64,000 bases of DNA from Shewanella japonica. GTDB lineage: Bacteria; Pseudomonadota; Gammaproteobacteria; Enterobacterales; Shewanellaceae. Shown one piece after another: positions 27,397 to 35,615 of the stretch. Each line of letters starts with the position of its first letter. The first letter of the stretch is position 1. Below the pieces are notes generated by a model. It did not search any database, was not told the DNA's origin, and saw nothing but the letters and a program-made list of their open reading frames with translations. Made by a program: the position numbers and the translations under genes. The stretch covers positions 1,719,001-1,783,000 of the forward strand of contig NZ_CP020472.1 of the NCBI RefSeq assembly GCF_002075795.1, given 5' to 3'.

Positions 27397-28935
27397 ATGC
27401 GTTTGGAAGTGAGTTGTTTAGATCGCATTGGCCTTGCGAAAGATATTCTTGAAGTATTAGAGACTTATGGCATTAATTTGATTGCAATTGATGCTAGTAA
27501 CAAAGGTTTTCTCTATTTACAATTCGCTGAAATTGGGTTTGAAACCTTAAGCGAATTAATGCCACTTATTAGAAAAGTAGAAAGTGTTCATGATGTACGA
27601 ACCGTATCGTTTATGCCTTCTGAGCAAGAGCGTTATGCATTAAAAACTTTGTTAAAAACGTTACCCGATTCGGTATTTTCTATTAATTCCAAAGGGCGTA
27701 TTCGTATCGTCAATGAATCTGCATTGTTGACCTTGAATATGCAAGAGCATGAAGTTATTGATGAATCACTAAATCACTGGGTTCAAGGCTTTAACTTTTC
27801 TCGTTGGTTAACAGAAGCACCTGTCTTAGCTCAAGCTACCCGAGTACAAATTGGTAGTAACGAGTATCTAGCTGAAATGCTCCCGATTTATTTACCAGAT
27901 GAAAACAATGCCAGTATCTTAGCTGGTGCTGTTGTATCACTTAAATCGCCTGCCAGAGTAGGTAAACAGTTTAATGCACTTCAAAATCAAACAACGGGTT
28001 TTGATAATGTTCTTGCTGTTAGCGATAAGATGAAAGATGTCCTAAAGCAAGCTAAACGTATGGCACAACTTGATGCGCCTTTATTGATCACTGGTGAAAC
28101 GGGAACGGGTAAAGAGTTAATGGCTAAAGCAAGCCATGATGCCAGTATGCGCCGTGAACATCCGTTTATTCCAATTAACTGTGCAGCTTTGCCTGATAGT
28201 GTGGCTGAGGAAGAGTTATTTGGCTTTGTCGCTAACGGACAAGTTATCAAGCGTGGTTTATTTGAAGAAGCGAAAGGCGGCACCGTCTTTTTAGATGAAA
28301 TCGCCGAAATGTCAAAAGCGGCGCAAGTTAAGTTATTGCGCCTTTTACAAGATGGCACCTTCAGACGAATTGGTGGCGATGAAGAAGTCCGTGCTGATGT
28401 ACGTATTATTTGCTCCACTCAGAAAAACCTAGCAGAGCTTTGTCAGTCTGGAGAGTTCAGAGAAGATCTATATTACCGAATTCATGTACTCAGTTATCAC
28501 ATGCCGTCGCTGCGCGAGCGAAAGGTTGATGTTATCCCATTAACTGAAATGTTCTTAGAGCATTACAGTCAGCAGCTATCAAGCCCACTTCGCCGTATTT
28601 CAGCATCTTGTCGTGATTACCTGTTTACCTATGCGTGGCCTGGTAATGTTCGTCAGCTTAAAAACGCTATTTTTAGAGCGGTTTCAATGTGGGATGGATC
28701 AGCTGAATTAACTGTTGAACAGCTTAAACTGCCGTCTTACGCTGAAGGGTTTGGTTATTTTGATGAAGAGTTTGAGGGTAGCCTTGATCAAGCAATGAAA
28801 GAATATGAAGCGTCATTGTTAAGGCGTTTATATCCTGCTTATCCAAGTACCCGACAATTAGCCAAAAAGTTAGGTGTTTCTCATACGGCGATTGCAAACA
28901 AACTTAGAGATTACAAAATCACTAAAAAGCGTTAG
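27397..28935 (+). CDS. tyrR: Transcriptional regulator TyrR
   Basis: A 512-residue regulator of aromatic amino acid metabolism. Seen: N-terminal ACT domain (MRLEVSCLDRIGLAKDILEVL), PAS region near residues 78-190, AAA+ domain with Walker A GETGTGKE near 232 and Walker B TVFLDEIAE, and a C-terminal Fis-type helix-turn-helix (TRQLAKKLGVSHTAIANKL). The GAFTGA loop that contacts sigma-54 is absent, as expected for TyrR, which works with sigma-70. The ATG at 27397 is chosen because it starts like E. coli TyrR; a TTG two codons upstream is discounted. TyrR-box-like sites precede phhA, tyrR and fahA. Confidence 0.95.
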   Translation: MRLEVSCLDRIGLAKDILEVLETYGINLIAIDASNKGFLYLQFAEIGFETLSELMPLIRKVESVHDVRTVSFMPSEQERYALKTLLKTLPDSVFSINSKGRIRIVNESALLTLNMQEHEVIDESLNHWVQGFNFSRWLTEAPVLAQATRVQIGSNEYLAEMLPIYLPDENNASILAGAVVSLKSPARVGKQFNALQNQTTGFDNVLAVSDKMKDVLKQAKRMAQLDAPLLITGETGTGKELMAKASHDASMRREHPFIPINCAALPDSVAEEELFGFVANGQVIKRGLFEEAKGGTVFLDEIAEMSKAAQVKLLRLLQDGTFRRIGGDEEVRADVRIICSTQKNLAELCQSGEFREDLYYRIHVLSYHMPSLRERKVDVIPLTEMFLEHYSQQLSSPLRRISASCRDYLFTYAWPGNVRQLKNAIFRAVSMWDGSAELTVEQLKLPSYAEGFGYFDEEFEGSLDQAMKEYEASLLRRLYPAYPSTRQLAKKLGVSHTAIANKLRDYKITKKR

Positions 28936-28977
28936 CCGTGAACTTAAGGTTCATTAGGTAAAACTGACTGTAACGAT

Positions 28978-29014
28978 ATAATGCCAGCAAAATGCTGGCA
29001 TTATGGTATTTTTC
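28978..29014 (+). terminator. Rho-independent terminator of tyrR
   Basis: ATAATGCCAGCA and TGCTGGCATTAT form a perfect 12-bp stem with a 3-nt loop, followed by GGTATTTTT. Confidence 0.85.
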
Positions 29015-29051
29015 AGGCATATATTGCTGATATTGCCACTATCTTGCACTG

Positions 29052-29069
29052 TGTATTAAAAGCTTTACA
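29052..29069 (+). promoter_or_regulatory. TyrR box upstream of fahA
   Basis: TGTATT-AAAAGC-TTTACA: right half perfect, left half 4 of 6, 10 of 12 overall, with the essential G and C conserved. It lies 228 bp before fahA and 24 bp before the CRP-like site. Confidence 0.65.
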
Positions 29070-29092
29070 AAATCACCGCCAACTAACCAAAG

Positions 29093-29108
29093 TGTGATTT
29101 ATCTCACG
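29093..29108 (+). promoter_or_regulatory. CRP-like site upstream of fahA
   Basis: TGTGA-TTTATC-TCACG fits TGTGA-N6-TCACA with one mismatch. It adjoins the TyrR box, suggesting joint control of tyrosine catabolism by carbon status and aromatic amino acids. Confidence 0.6.
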
Positions 29109-29279
29109 CTATATTAATTTGGCTGAGCTTAATGTATTCCTAGCGTTATAACGCTATTTTCGTTGATATTAACCCGCAATCTGTTCGACAAATGCTTCAT
29201 TAGCGTCTTAGGTACAGATTGCCAGAAATAACAATTTAAAATCTAGTATCAACTTTATTTGTTCCCTTTAGGAGTCAAA

Positions 29280-30266
29280 ATGAAACTTGCAAGTTACAAC
29301 AACGGCCGCCGTGATGGCCAACTTATGTTGGTGAGTAAAGATTTATCAAAAGCCGTTGCCGTTCCTGCTATTGCCAATACCATGCAGCAACTATTGGATG
29401 CATGGGATTTACTTAATCCTCAATTGCAAGAGCTGTATGAAGCGTTAAATGCTGGTCAAATGGATAATGCTATCGATTTTGATGAGTCACGTTGTCTGTC
29501 ACCTTTACCACGTGCGTACCAGTGGGCAGATGGTAGTGCTTATGTGAATCACGTTGAGTTAGTTCGTAAGGCTCGTGGTGCTGAAATGCCTGAGTCTTTT
29601 TGGACAGATCCATTAGTTTACCAAGGTGGCTCTGATTGCTTTATCGCACCTAAAGCGGATATTGAAATGGCAAGCGAAGAGTTTGGCATTGATTTCGAAT
29701 CTGAAATTGCCGTTGTTACGGATGATGTTGCAATGGGTGTTGATACCGATAATGCAGCTAAACATATTAAATTACTGATGCTAGTGAATGATGTGTCACT
29801 GCGTAATTTAATTCCTGGTGAGTTGGCTAAAGGATTTGGTTTTTTCCAATCTAAGCCTTCTAGTGCATTTTCTCCTGTTGCGATTACCCCAGATGAGTTA
29901 GGTGATAAGTGGCAAGACAGTAAAGTTCACTTACCATTAGTCACACATTTAAACGGCGACCTATTTGGCCAACCCAATGCTGGCGTTGATATGACGTTCA
30001 ACTTCAGCCAACTGGTTTCTCATGTGGCTAAAACCCGTCCATTATGCGCTGGTGCTGTGATTGGTTCAGGCACGATATCAAATTATGATCGCAGTGCAGG
30101 TTCTAGCTGTTTAGCTGAGAAACGTATGTTAGAAATCATTGCAGATGGCAAAGCTTCAACTCCATTCATGCATTTCGGTGATACTGTCAGAATCGAAATG
30201 TTTGATGAAGAAAACAACAGTATCTTTGGCTCAATAGACCAAAAAGTGGTTGAGTACAAAGGCTAG
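29280..30266 (+). CDS. fahA: Fumarylacetoacetate hydrolase family protein FahA
   Basis: A 328-residue FAH-family enzyme, expected to split fumarylacetoacetate to fumarate and acetoacetate, the last step of tyrosine catabolism. Seen: FDFESEIAVVTDDV with the metal-binding Glu residues, LVNDVSLRNLIPGEL, FQSKPSSAFSPVAITPDELG and GAVIGSGTISNYD, in the usual order. The ATG at 29280 has AGGAG five bases upstream; the frame extends a few codons further without support. maiA follows 95 bp downstream on the same strand, fitting the pathway order. Confidence 0.93.
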   Translation: MKLASYNNGRRDGQLMLVSKDLSKAVAVPAIANTMQQLLDAWDLLNPQLQELYEALNAGQMDNAIDFDESRCLSPLPRAYQWADGSAYVNHVELVRKARGAEMPESFWTDPLVYQGGSDCFIAPKADIEMASEEFGIDFESEIAVVTDDVAMGVDTDNAAKHIKLLMLVNDVSLRNLIPGELAKGFGFFQSKPSSAFSPVAITPDELGDKWQDSKVHLPLVTHLNGDLFGQPNAGVDMTFNFSQLVSHVAKTRPLCAGAVIGSGTISNYDRSAGSSCLAEKRMLEIIADGKASTPFMHFGDTVRIEMFDEENNSIFGSIDQKVVEYKG

Positions 30267-30287
30267 TCGTTACGGTTTAATACCCTA

Positions 30288-30320
30288 AAGCAATAGCGCT
30301 ATGCGTTATTGCTTTTTTTA
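30288..30320 (+). terminator. Terminator-like hairpin between fahA and maiA
   Basis: AAGCAATAGCGC pairs with GCGTTATTGCTT (one G-U pair) around a 3-nt loop, then a run of seven T. It falls inside the 95-bp gap, so maiA depends on read-through or its own promoter. Confidence 0.8.
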
Positions 30321-30361
30321 TGCTCATTAGGCTGTTAGCTCAATGATGATAAGGAGATAAA

Positions 30362-31012
30362 ATGAAACTATATGGATACTGGCGCTCAAGTGCCGCCTAT
30401 CGAGTACGCATTGCACTCAATTTAAAGCAACTGGTGGCAGAACAGGTTTCAGTGCATTTAGTTAACAATGGCGGGGAGCAGCATAGCGAGATGTTTGCAG
30501 CGTTAAACCCTCAGCAATTAGTTCCCGCTTTTGTCGACTCTAACGATGACGGGGAATTTTGCCTTACTCAATCAATGGCAATTATTGAATATTTAGAAGA
30601 GCAGTATCCTCAAAGCCCACTATTGCCAAAAACGCCAAAGGATAGGGCGATTGTTCGTGCGATGGCGCAATCTATTGCTTGCGAAATTCACCCATTAGAT
30701 AATTTGCGTGTGTTGCAATTTTTAGTGAAAGAGATGGGTGTAGATGAAGAAGCTAAAATGAAGTGGTATCACCATTGGATCCACATTGGCTTTAAAGCAT
30801 TAGAATCACAAATGAAGACTTATTCTGGCAAATATTGTTTCGGTGATACTCCGACGTTAGTGGATTTATGTTTAATCCCGCAGGTTTATAATGCTAAACG
30901 ATTCAATGTTGATTTAACTGATTACCCGAACATTTTAAGAGTTTGGACGTATTGTAATCAACAACCTGCTTTTGCTGATGCCGCTCCAGAACAGCAGGCT
31001 GATGCTACTTAA
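30362..31012 (+). CDS. maiA: Maleylacetoacetate isomerase MaiA (zeta-class GST)
   Basis: A 216-residue glutathione S-transferase of the zeta class that isomerises maleylacetoacetate to fumarylacetoacetate. Seen: the signature SSAAYRVRIALNLK at residues 9-22, NPQQLVPAFV near 49, QSMAIIEYLEEQYP near 69-82, and DTPTLVDLCLIPQ in the C-terminal helical domain. GATAAGGAGATAAA precedes the ATG. It directly precedes FahA in the pathway and follows its gene here. Confidence 0.95.
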   Translation: MKLYGYWRSSAAYRVRIALNLKQLVAEQVSVHLVNNGGEQHSEMFAALNPQQLVPAFVDSNDDGEFCLTQSMAIIEYLEEQYPQSPLLPKTPKDRAIVRAMAQSIACEIHPLDNLRVLQFLVKEMGVDEEAKMKWYHHWIHIGFKALESQMKTYSGKYCFGDTPTLVDLCLIPQVYNAKRFNVDLTDYPNILRVWTYCNQQPAFADAAPEQQADAT

Positions 31013-31441
31013 ACCTTGGTGACTCTTTCGCTACATAGCCAGTTAATGTTGAGCGTGTTCTACAATCACATGCTCTGACCATTTGACTGGCTGTTGCTCC
31101 TTTCAGTGCGTTATTCGTGTTTAAACTTGCTTTATATTATCCAATTTTATTGCCTATCAACTTGAAATGGCGCGTAGTTTATTAATAGCTTTGTGACATA
31201 AAATCAGTTAACTTAGCCCACCAATATTAGCATGTGTTAATGTTGTTTTTGTCAATATTGTCGTTTAGTAAGTTTTGTCGAAAGAGTAGCGTTATTTATC
31301 GATCAAAATGTAAATTATTAAAGTTCTTCATTTATTAAGCCGATAAAGTGGTAGCTTTTGATTTACCGTTTTTAAATCTGCAAATTAGCATCGGTACACT
31401 GTGGTTAATTTGAATAGTACAAATAACACTCGGAATAGCTC
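31013..31441. other. Intergenic region, no gene seen
   Basis: The 429 bp contain a possible long imperfect stem-loop at 31037-31092 (AGCCAGT...ACTGGCT with inner GAGC/GCTC pairing), possibly the maiA 3' structure, then AT-rich sequence. No operator recognised. Confidence 0.5.
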
Positions 31442-31993
31442 ATGGATTTTGAATCTCAAATAAAACAGTGGATTACAAACGACCCAATGCGCATGAAAGC
31501 ATTGGATCTGACTGCGCAAATGTTTAAAGAGCTTGAGGTTGATGATTGGTATATTGCTGCAGGTTTTGTTCGTAATTTAGTGTGGGATAAATTGCATGGC
31601 GCTGCGGAATCAGTATTAGATGATATTGACGTGATTTATTACTGCAATGAAGAAACCAGTGTTTATCGTGACAAGTTAATCGAACTTGCTTTAGCGGAAA
31701 TGGCTTCATTCCCTTGGTCCGTTAAAAACCAAGCAAGAATGCACATAAAAAACCAGCATCTTGCATATACTTCTGCTAAAGATGCGATGTCTTATTGGCC
31801 TGAACTGCAAACAGCGATTGGAGTGAAGCTCGATGAGCGTGGTGATATTGTCGTTGAGTCAGTGTTCGGTTTGCCATGTCTATTTAACTTGACTGTAAAT
31901 TACAATCCCAAAGCTGATGAGTCAGTGTTTATGGAGCGAGTTGCCAGCAAGCCTTGGTTTAATGAGTACCAGAATTTGTCGTTAGAGCTTTAA
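31442..31993 (+). CDS. Nucleotidyltransferase family protein (NTP_transf_6 / DUF925)
   Basis: A 183-residue protein of the PF06042 nucleotidyltransferase-like family. Seen: DDWYIAAGFVRNLVWDKLHG near residues 28-47 and VLDDIDVIYY with the paired Asp expected to bind metal, followed by the family's LTVNYNPKADESVF near the C-terminus. Substrate unknown. It appears to be a single-gene unit, convergent with the next gene 23 bp away. Confidence 0.82.
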   Translation: MDFESQIKQWITNDPMRMKALDLTAQMFKELEVDDWYIAAGFVRNLVWDKLHGAAESVLDDIDVIYYCNEETSVYRDKLIELALAEMASFPWSVKNQARMHIKNQHLAYTSAKDAMSYWPELQTAIGVKLDERGDIVVESVFGLPCLFNLTVNYNPKADESVFMERVASKPWFNEYQNLSLEL

Positions 31994-32016
31994 TTCGTTT
32001 AGTTAGCATTGCTAAT

Positions 32017-33081
32017 TCAAACATTTTGAAATAACACTTCGATGGTGACAGTCAAAACGGCTTGATTCAAGCGCTCGCTGTCTTCATCTTCACTCCATGT
32101 GTATTCAGGCGTAATGCCAAAAAATAACCATTCTCTCAAATAACTTTGTCTATATGTGAGCCCAATACTGGCTTTATCAATATAATGGTAGGGCTTATTG
32201 ACGCCATTTATTTTTGCTTGATAGCTAATGGCTTGTGTCTCACTAATATATTGATAAAGCTGTAAACCAGTGCCTATTTTCCAGCCGTTACCTTTATTCT
32301 CATATTGTGCTGCACTATGCCAACGGAGCAAAAATTGAGGGTTAAAAGCATGTTCAAAATCTAACTCTGTAGATTCACCTGTTACGCTTTTTTCCTGGTA
32401 TAACTTTTGTGTAAATCGCCAAAGGCTGTTGTCCGAAATCGGTAAAGTGTAACGGTAGCGCGCTTCAATTTTGGGTTTAAAACTGGCTTTGATATTGAAA
32501 CTACTTCTTTCTTTTGTATACCAGTCATATCGTAAGCCGACATCAACATCTCTTTCTTCATCAGGACGTTTAATAAAAGAGAAAGGATCATCTTCGCCCG
32601 TGGAGTCAAAAATAAGCTTTAATTTCTTGCTCATCCCCGGCAAGTTTAAACGCGCATTTAAGTTAGCTCGATACTTAAACCCCTCCTTTTCAAAATAAGA
32701 GAAGTCGTTATACCAGCGAATGATGGTGCCTGCTCGTCCATCATCCTCTATACGATCATCGACAAAAAAGCTGTCAAACCAGATAGCGGGTTCGCAAAAC
32801 TTGGTATTCAAATAAGCGAATGTTTTATCTAACGGTAGTTCTGATTGTGAGCGGCTATAGCATGGAGAGTCTTCAGTAGCGCTTTGCTCACTGTTGGCTT
32901 TTGTAGCGTTTGGTTTAATTTTTTGAACAGCTTCTACGGTTGCGTCGCTTGCCGTTTCTGATTTGCTTTCAGCTTGCTTCGGTGTTTGCTCAAAAACCGT
33001 ACTCGCTTGAGTAGAGTTAATATTGGCAAACAACAATAGCCAGCTAATTATCATAAAAATCTGTTTTGATTGGCGCGACAA
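32017..33081 (-). CDS. Probable outer membrane beta-barrel protein of unknown function
   Basis: A 354-residue protein not recognised as a named family. Seen: an N-terminal signal peptide (hydrophobic residues 8-22, cleavage near NSTQASTVF), a Ser/Glu/Lys-rich linker to about residue 70, then from about 105 alternating aromatic-polar strands typical of outer membrane barrels (GTIIRWYNDFSYF, ATVTLYRF-like strands are absent in frame but YRYTLPISDNSLWRF and YTWSEDEDS are clear). Two Cys (near 74 and 96) could form a disulfide. It ends VTIEVLFQNV, lacking a strict terminal Phe. Single minus-strand gene. Confidence 0.7.
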   Translation of the reverse strand: MSRQSKQIFMIISWLLLFANINSTQASTVFEQTPKQAESKSETASDATVEAVQKIKPNATKANSEQSATEDSPCYSRSQSELPLDKTFAYLNTKFCEPAIWFDSFFVDDRIEDDGRAGTIIRWYNDFSYFEKEGFKYRANLNARLNLPGMSKKLKLIFDSTGEDDPFSFIKRPDEERDVDVGLRYDWYTKERSSFNIKASFKPKIEARYRYTLPISDNSLWRFTQKLYQEKSVTGESTELDFEHAFNPQFLLRWHSAAQYENKGNGWKIGTGLQLYQYISETQAISYQAKINGVNKPYHYIDKASIGLTYRQSYLREWLFFGITPEYTWSEDEDSERLNQAVLTVTIEVLFQNV

Positions 33082-33499
33082 AGCGATGTGATTCCAAAAA
33101 GAAAGTCGATAAATTTGATTGTATCACTTATGTAACGAATTTCTGATGGTTAACATCTTAGTGGCATAAAACAAATCTTACACCAATTAGATAGATGAAA
33201 TTGTTGTCAATATGTGAATTATTTATTTTGCCTGAATATTTATGCGATACCTAGGGTTGAGTGAAATTTGTTCGTTTTTAATGCGATATGTTGGATTTAT
33301 AGCTGTATATTAAATGCGTGTTATCTAAATCTGCTAGGTAAATGTGATCTCAGTCATTAATGTTGCTTACCTAGTTTGGTATAGGTGTTTTTATTGATTT
33401 GGATCAATATTGTTAATCAAATACTCTGGCAGTGTAGCGGCAATTGTTAACAGTGTTTGCACAAAGCACTAATTATGTTGCGCACATGGAGTTGTCACA
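33082..33499. other. Divergent intergenic region upstream of ompW
   Basis: The 418 bp hold a perfect FNR-type site at 33394-33407 and, at 33342-33357, TGTGATCTCAGTCATT, a CRP-like site with only the left half good. The rest is AT-rich with no gene. Confidence 0.7.
33394..33407 (+). promoter_or_regulatory. FNR (EtrA)-type site upstream of ompW
   Basis: TTGAT-TTGG-ATCAA is an exact match to the FNR consensus. It lies 93 bp before the ompW start, a good place for activation under oxygen limitation, consistent with known FNR control of ompW in E. coli. Confidence 0.8.
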
Positions 33500-34147
33500 A
33501 TGAATAAAAAAATAGCCTTAAGTATTGTCGCAGCCAGTTTATTATCTACTGGCATTTCTTCTTCTGTTTTTGCTCACCAAGCGGGTGACTTTATAGTACG
33601 TGTCGGTGCTGCTGCGGTTGTACCTAATGAATCTAGCCCAGTTATTGCTGGTATATCTGAGTTTAGTGTTGATGACAATACTCAAGTTGGCCTTAACTTC
33701 AGTTACATGTTGACTGACAATTGGGCGGTTGAGTTATTGGCGGCAACTCCTTTTAGCCACGATATCTCACTAGATGGAGTAGGTAAGATTGCTGAGACAA
33801 AACATTTACCACCTACCTTAGTTGCTCAGTATTACTTCGGTGATGCTAATTCTTCTTTACGTCCTTATATTGGTGTCGGTGTCAACTTTACCAACTTTTA
33901 TGACAATGAAATCACCAATAAAACAGACCTTGATTTAAACAGTTTAAGTTTGAGTAATTCTTGGGGACTGGCAGCGCAAGTGGGTATTGATTATCAAGTT
34001 AACAATAACTGGTTAGTTAATGCTTCAGTTTGGTATGCAGATATTTCAACAGATGTTAATTTTAACGCAGGTGATACGGCTTACCCAGAAACCACTGTCG
34101 ATATTAACCCTTGGGTTTACATGGTAAGTGTTGGCTATTCTTTTTAA
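33500..34147 (+). CDS. ompW: Outer membrane protein OmpW
   Basis: A 215-residue eight-stranded barrel with a narrow hydrophobic channel, linked to uptake of small hydrophobic compounds and redox stress. Seen: signal peptide ending SSSVFA, then the mature start HQAGDFIVRVGAAAVVPNE typical of OmpW, LNFSYMLTDNWAVELLAATPFSHDI, YFGDANSSLRPYIGVGVNFTNFYD, and terminal YMVSVGYSF with C-terminal Phe. A perfect FNR-type site lies upstream. Confidence 0.95.
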   Translation: MNKKIALSIVAASLLSTGISSSVFAHQAGDFIVRVGAAAVVPNESSPVIAGISEFSVDDNTQVGLNFSYMLTDNWAVELLAATPFSHDISLDGVGKIAETKHLPPTLVAQYYFGDANSSLRPYIGVGVNFTNFYDNEITNKTDLDLNSLSLSNSWGLAAQVGIDYQVNNNWLVNASVWYADISTDVNFNAGDTAYPETTVDINPWVYMVSVGYSF

Positions 34148-34198
34148 GCGTTCATTCAAGAACTCAGTTTACTAGCCGATTTTAGGGCGTTAGATGAT

Positions 34199-34227
34199 AA
34201 AACAGGAGCTTATTAGCTCCTGTTTTT
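34199..34227. terminator. Bidirectional terminator between ompW and the SDR gene
   Basis: AAAACAGGAGCT pairs with AGCTCCTGTTTT around a 4-nt loop, with T-runs on both strands. It separates two convergent genes. Confidence 0.85.
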
Positions 34228-34253
34228 GGTTTAAGGTTTTACAAATTATAAAG

Positions 34254-34994
34254 CTACTTCTTCTTTTTCGTTTTCCAGTGGCGGGTGTTGTAAATAAATT
34301 CTGGCAACATCATGGTTAACCAAGCAACTAAACGCCAGCGTTTGGTGACATATACTTTACGTTTACCTTTTTTCATTGCAGCAATGATTTGATCTGCCAC
34401 TTTAGCAAGAGGCGGGAGCCACAACTTACTTTGCTGCATCGCAGCTTTATCTAATAAGCCTAATTGAATATCTGTAATGGTGATGGGTAATTTCAGGCGC
34501 TGAGCATGCATACTCAAGCCTTCAAGGTAGTTCTGTGCATACGCCTTAGATGCATGGTAAGCAACGCTTGGTCCACCTCTCAGTCCGGCAATTGAGTTAA
34601 TAGCGGCAATTTGGCCATACCCTTGCTCTCGCATGAGTCGGAAAGTGGTATTACAAATAGCAGTAAAACCAGTGACATTGACGTCAATAATATCTTGCTC
34701 AAGTTGCCATGGCAGCGTCTCGTTGTAACCATTTAGCCCTGTGTTTATTAAGACCAAATGTGCGCCATCGATTCGTTGCCACTCTTGTTCTAATTGGCGA
34801 ATTATCTCAACAGGCTGCTCAATATTTAACGGTAAAACGTTAACTTCAGTCTCAAGTTGTGAAGCAAACTCTTTTAATGAGTCTGGATCTTGGACAAAAA
34901 GTGTCAAAGCAACTTTTTCTGCGGCCAATTTACGGGCGATTTCTTTACTAAGATGTGAGCTAGCGCCCACTATTATTGCGTTTGCTTGTGTCAT
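34254..34994 (-). CDS. Short-chain dehydrogenase/reductase (SDR)
   Basis: A 246-residue classical SDR, NAD(P)-dependent oxidoreductase of unknown substrate. Seen: cofactor-binding AIIVGASSHLSKEIARKLA at the N-terminus, NxG region INTGLNG, SIAG with the catalytic Ser, and YHASK with Tyr and Lys. The basic, hydrophobic C-terminus (residues about 205-246, ending KTKKKK) suggests membrane association. The Met at 34994 is preferred to one 19 codons upstream because it starts the Rossmann fold. Divergent from the lipoprotein-metA unit; the met-box operator lies between. Confidence 0.85.
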   Translation of the reverse strand: MTQANAIIVGASSHLSKEIARKLAAEKVALTLFVQDPDSLKEFASQLETEVNVLPLNIEQPVEIIRQLEQEWQRIDGAHLVLINTGLNGYNETLPWQLEQDIIDVNVTGFTAICNTTFRLMREQGYGQIAAINSIAGLRGGPSVAYHASKAYAQNYLEGLSMHAQRLKLPITITDIQLGLLDKAAMQQSKLWLPPLAKVADQIIAAMKKGKRKVYVTKRWRLVAWLTMMLPEFIYNTRHWKTKKKK

Positions 34995-35072
34995 GCGCTT
35001 TAAGGCTTCGAAATGATGACCTATGATAAAAACAACTGCTTTCGATAACAAGCAAGAATATTATTCAATATA

Positions 35073-35096
35073 AGACGTATAGACTTCTAGAAGTCT
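35073..35096. promoter_or_regulatory. MetJ operator: three tandem met boxes
   Basis: AGACGTAT, AGACTTCT and AGAAGTCT lie head to tail, each matching the met-box consensus AGACGTCT at 7 of 8 positions. The last two form a perfect 16-bp palindrome. The operator lies 23 bp before the lipoprotein start and about 520 bp before metA, with no met boxes nearer to metA. Confidence 0.8.
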
Positions 35097-35119
35097 TTAT
35101 GTATGATAAGGAGACTGAA

Positions 35120-35536
35120 ATGAGCAAGGCAATGATGCGATTATTTAATGGAGTGCTTGTCGCGGTAGTGGTGTTTTTAGGATTAGGTGCATGTGCTTCG
35201 CACAATGATCTTGTCAGTGTATCAGGTGAGATCATGTATCGAGAGCGTATCGCGTTACCTGATAACGCAGTTATTAAAGTGCAACTTAAAGATGTGTCTT
35301 TGCAAGATACGAAAGCGATTGTTATGGCTGAAATGACTTCAGATGAAGTGACGACGCCCCATGCATTTACATTTGAACTTGCTCGCGATCAATTTCAGCA
35401 GGGACATACCTACGCCATAGGTGCCCGTATTGAGGTGGAAGGTAAGCTTTGGTTTATCAATACTCAATCTTATGTAGTTGATATTAATAGTAATGAGGCT
35501 ATTAATCTTATCGTAAATAAAGTCGGTAATGAGTGA
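35120..35536 (+). CDS. YbaY/YscW-like lipoprotein
   Basis: A 138-residue lipoprotein with lipobox LGAC (residues about 22-25) after a hydrophobic helix. The mature part resembles the YscW/YbaY single-domain beta-sandwich: VSGEIMYRERIALPDNAVIKVQLKDVS, then FTFELARDQFQQGHTYAIGARIEVEGKLWFINTQ. ATG at 35120 with AAGGAG seven bases upstream. It is followed by metA 79 bp later with no terminator seen, and preceded directly by met boxes. Its function is unknown; co-regulation with methionine synthesis is an inference from the operator. Confidence 0.82.
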   Translation: MSKAMMRLFNGVLVAVVVFLGLGACASHNDLVSVSGEIMYRERIALPDNAVIKVQLKDVSLQDTKAIVMAEMTSDEVTTPHAFTFELARDQFQQGHTYAIGARIEVEGKLWFINTQSYVVDINSNEAINLIVNKVGNE

Positions 35537-35615
35537 TAAATGTCGGACGCAACACGGTTGTGTGTTGTTGATGTTTTCCAAGTACCGAATCTTATAGTGT
35601 TAAAAAGGTGCTTTG

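Larger units (their letters stand above)
28936..29279. other. tyrR-fahA intergenic region
   Basis: The 344 bp hold the tyrR terminator, a TyrR box and a CRP-like site, all listed separately. No gene. Confidence 0.75.

Noticed and set aside
27231..27428. Minus-strand 65-codon frame in the tyrR upstream region
   Set aside because: Overlaps the TyrR-box region and tyrR start, with no ribosome site or recognisable protein features.
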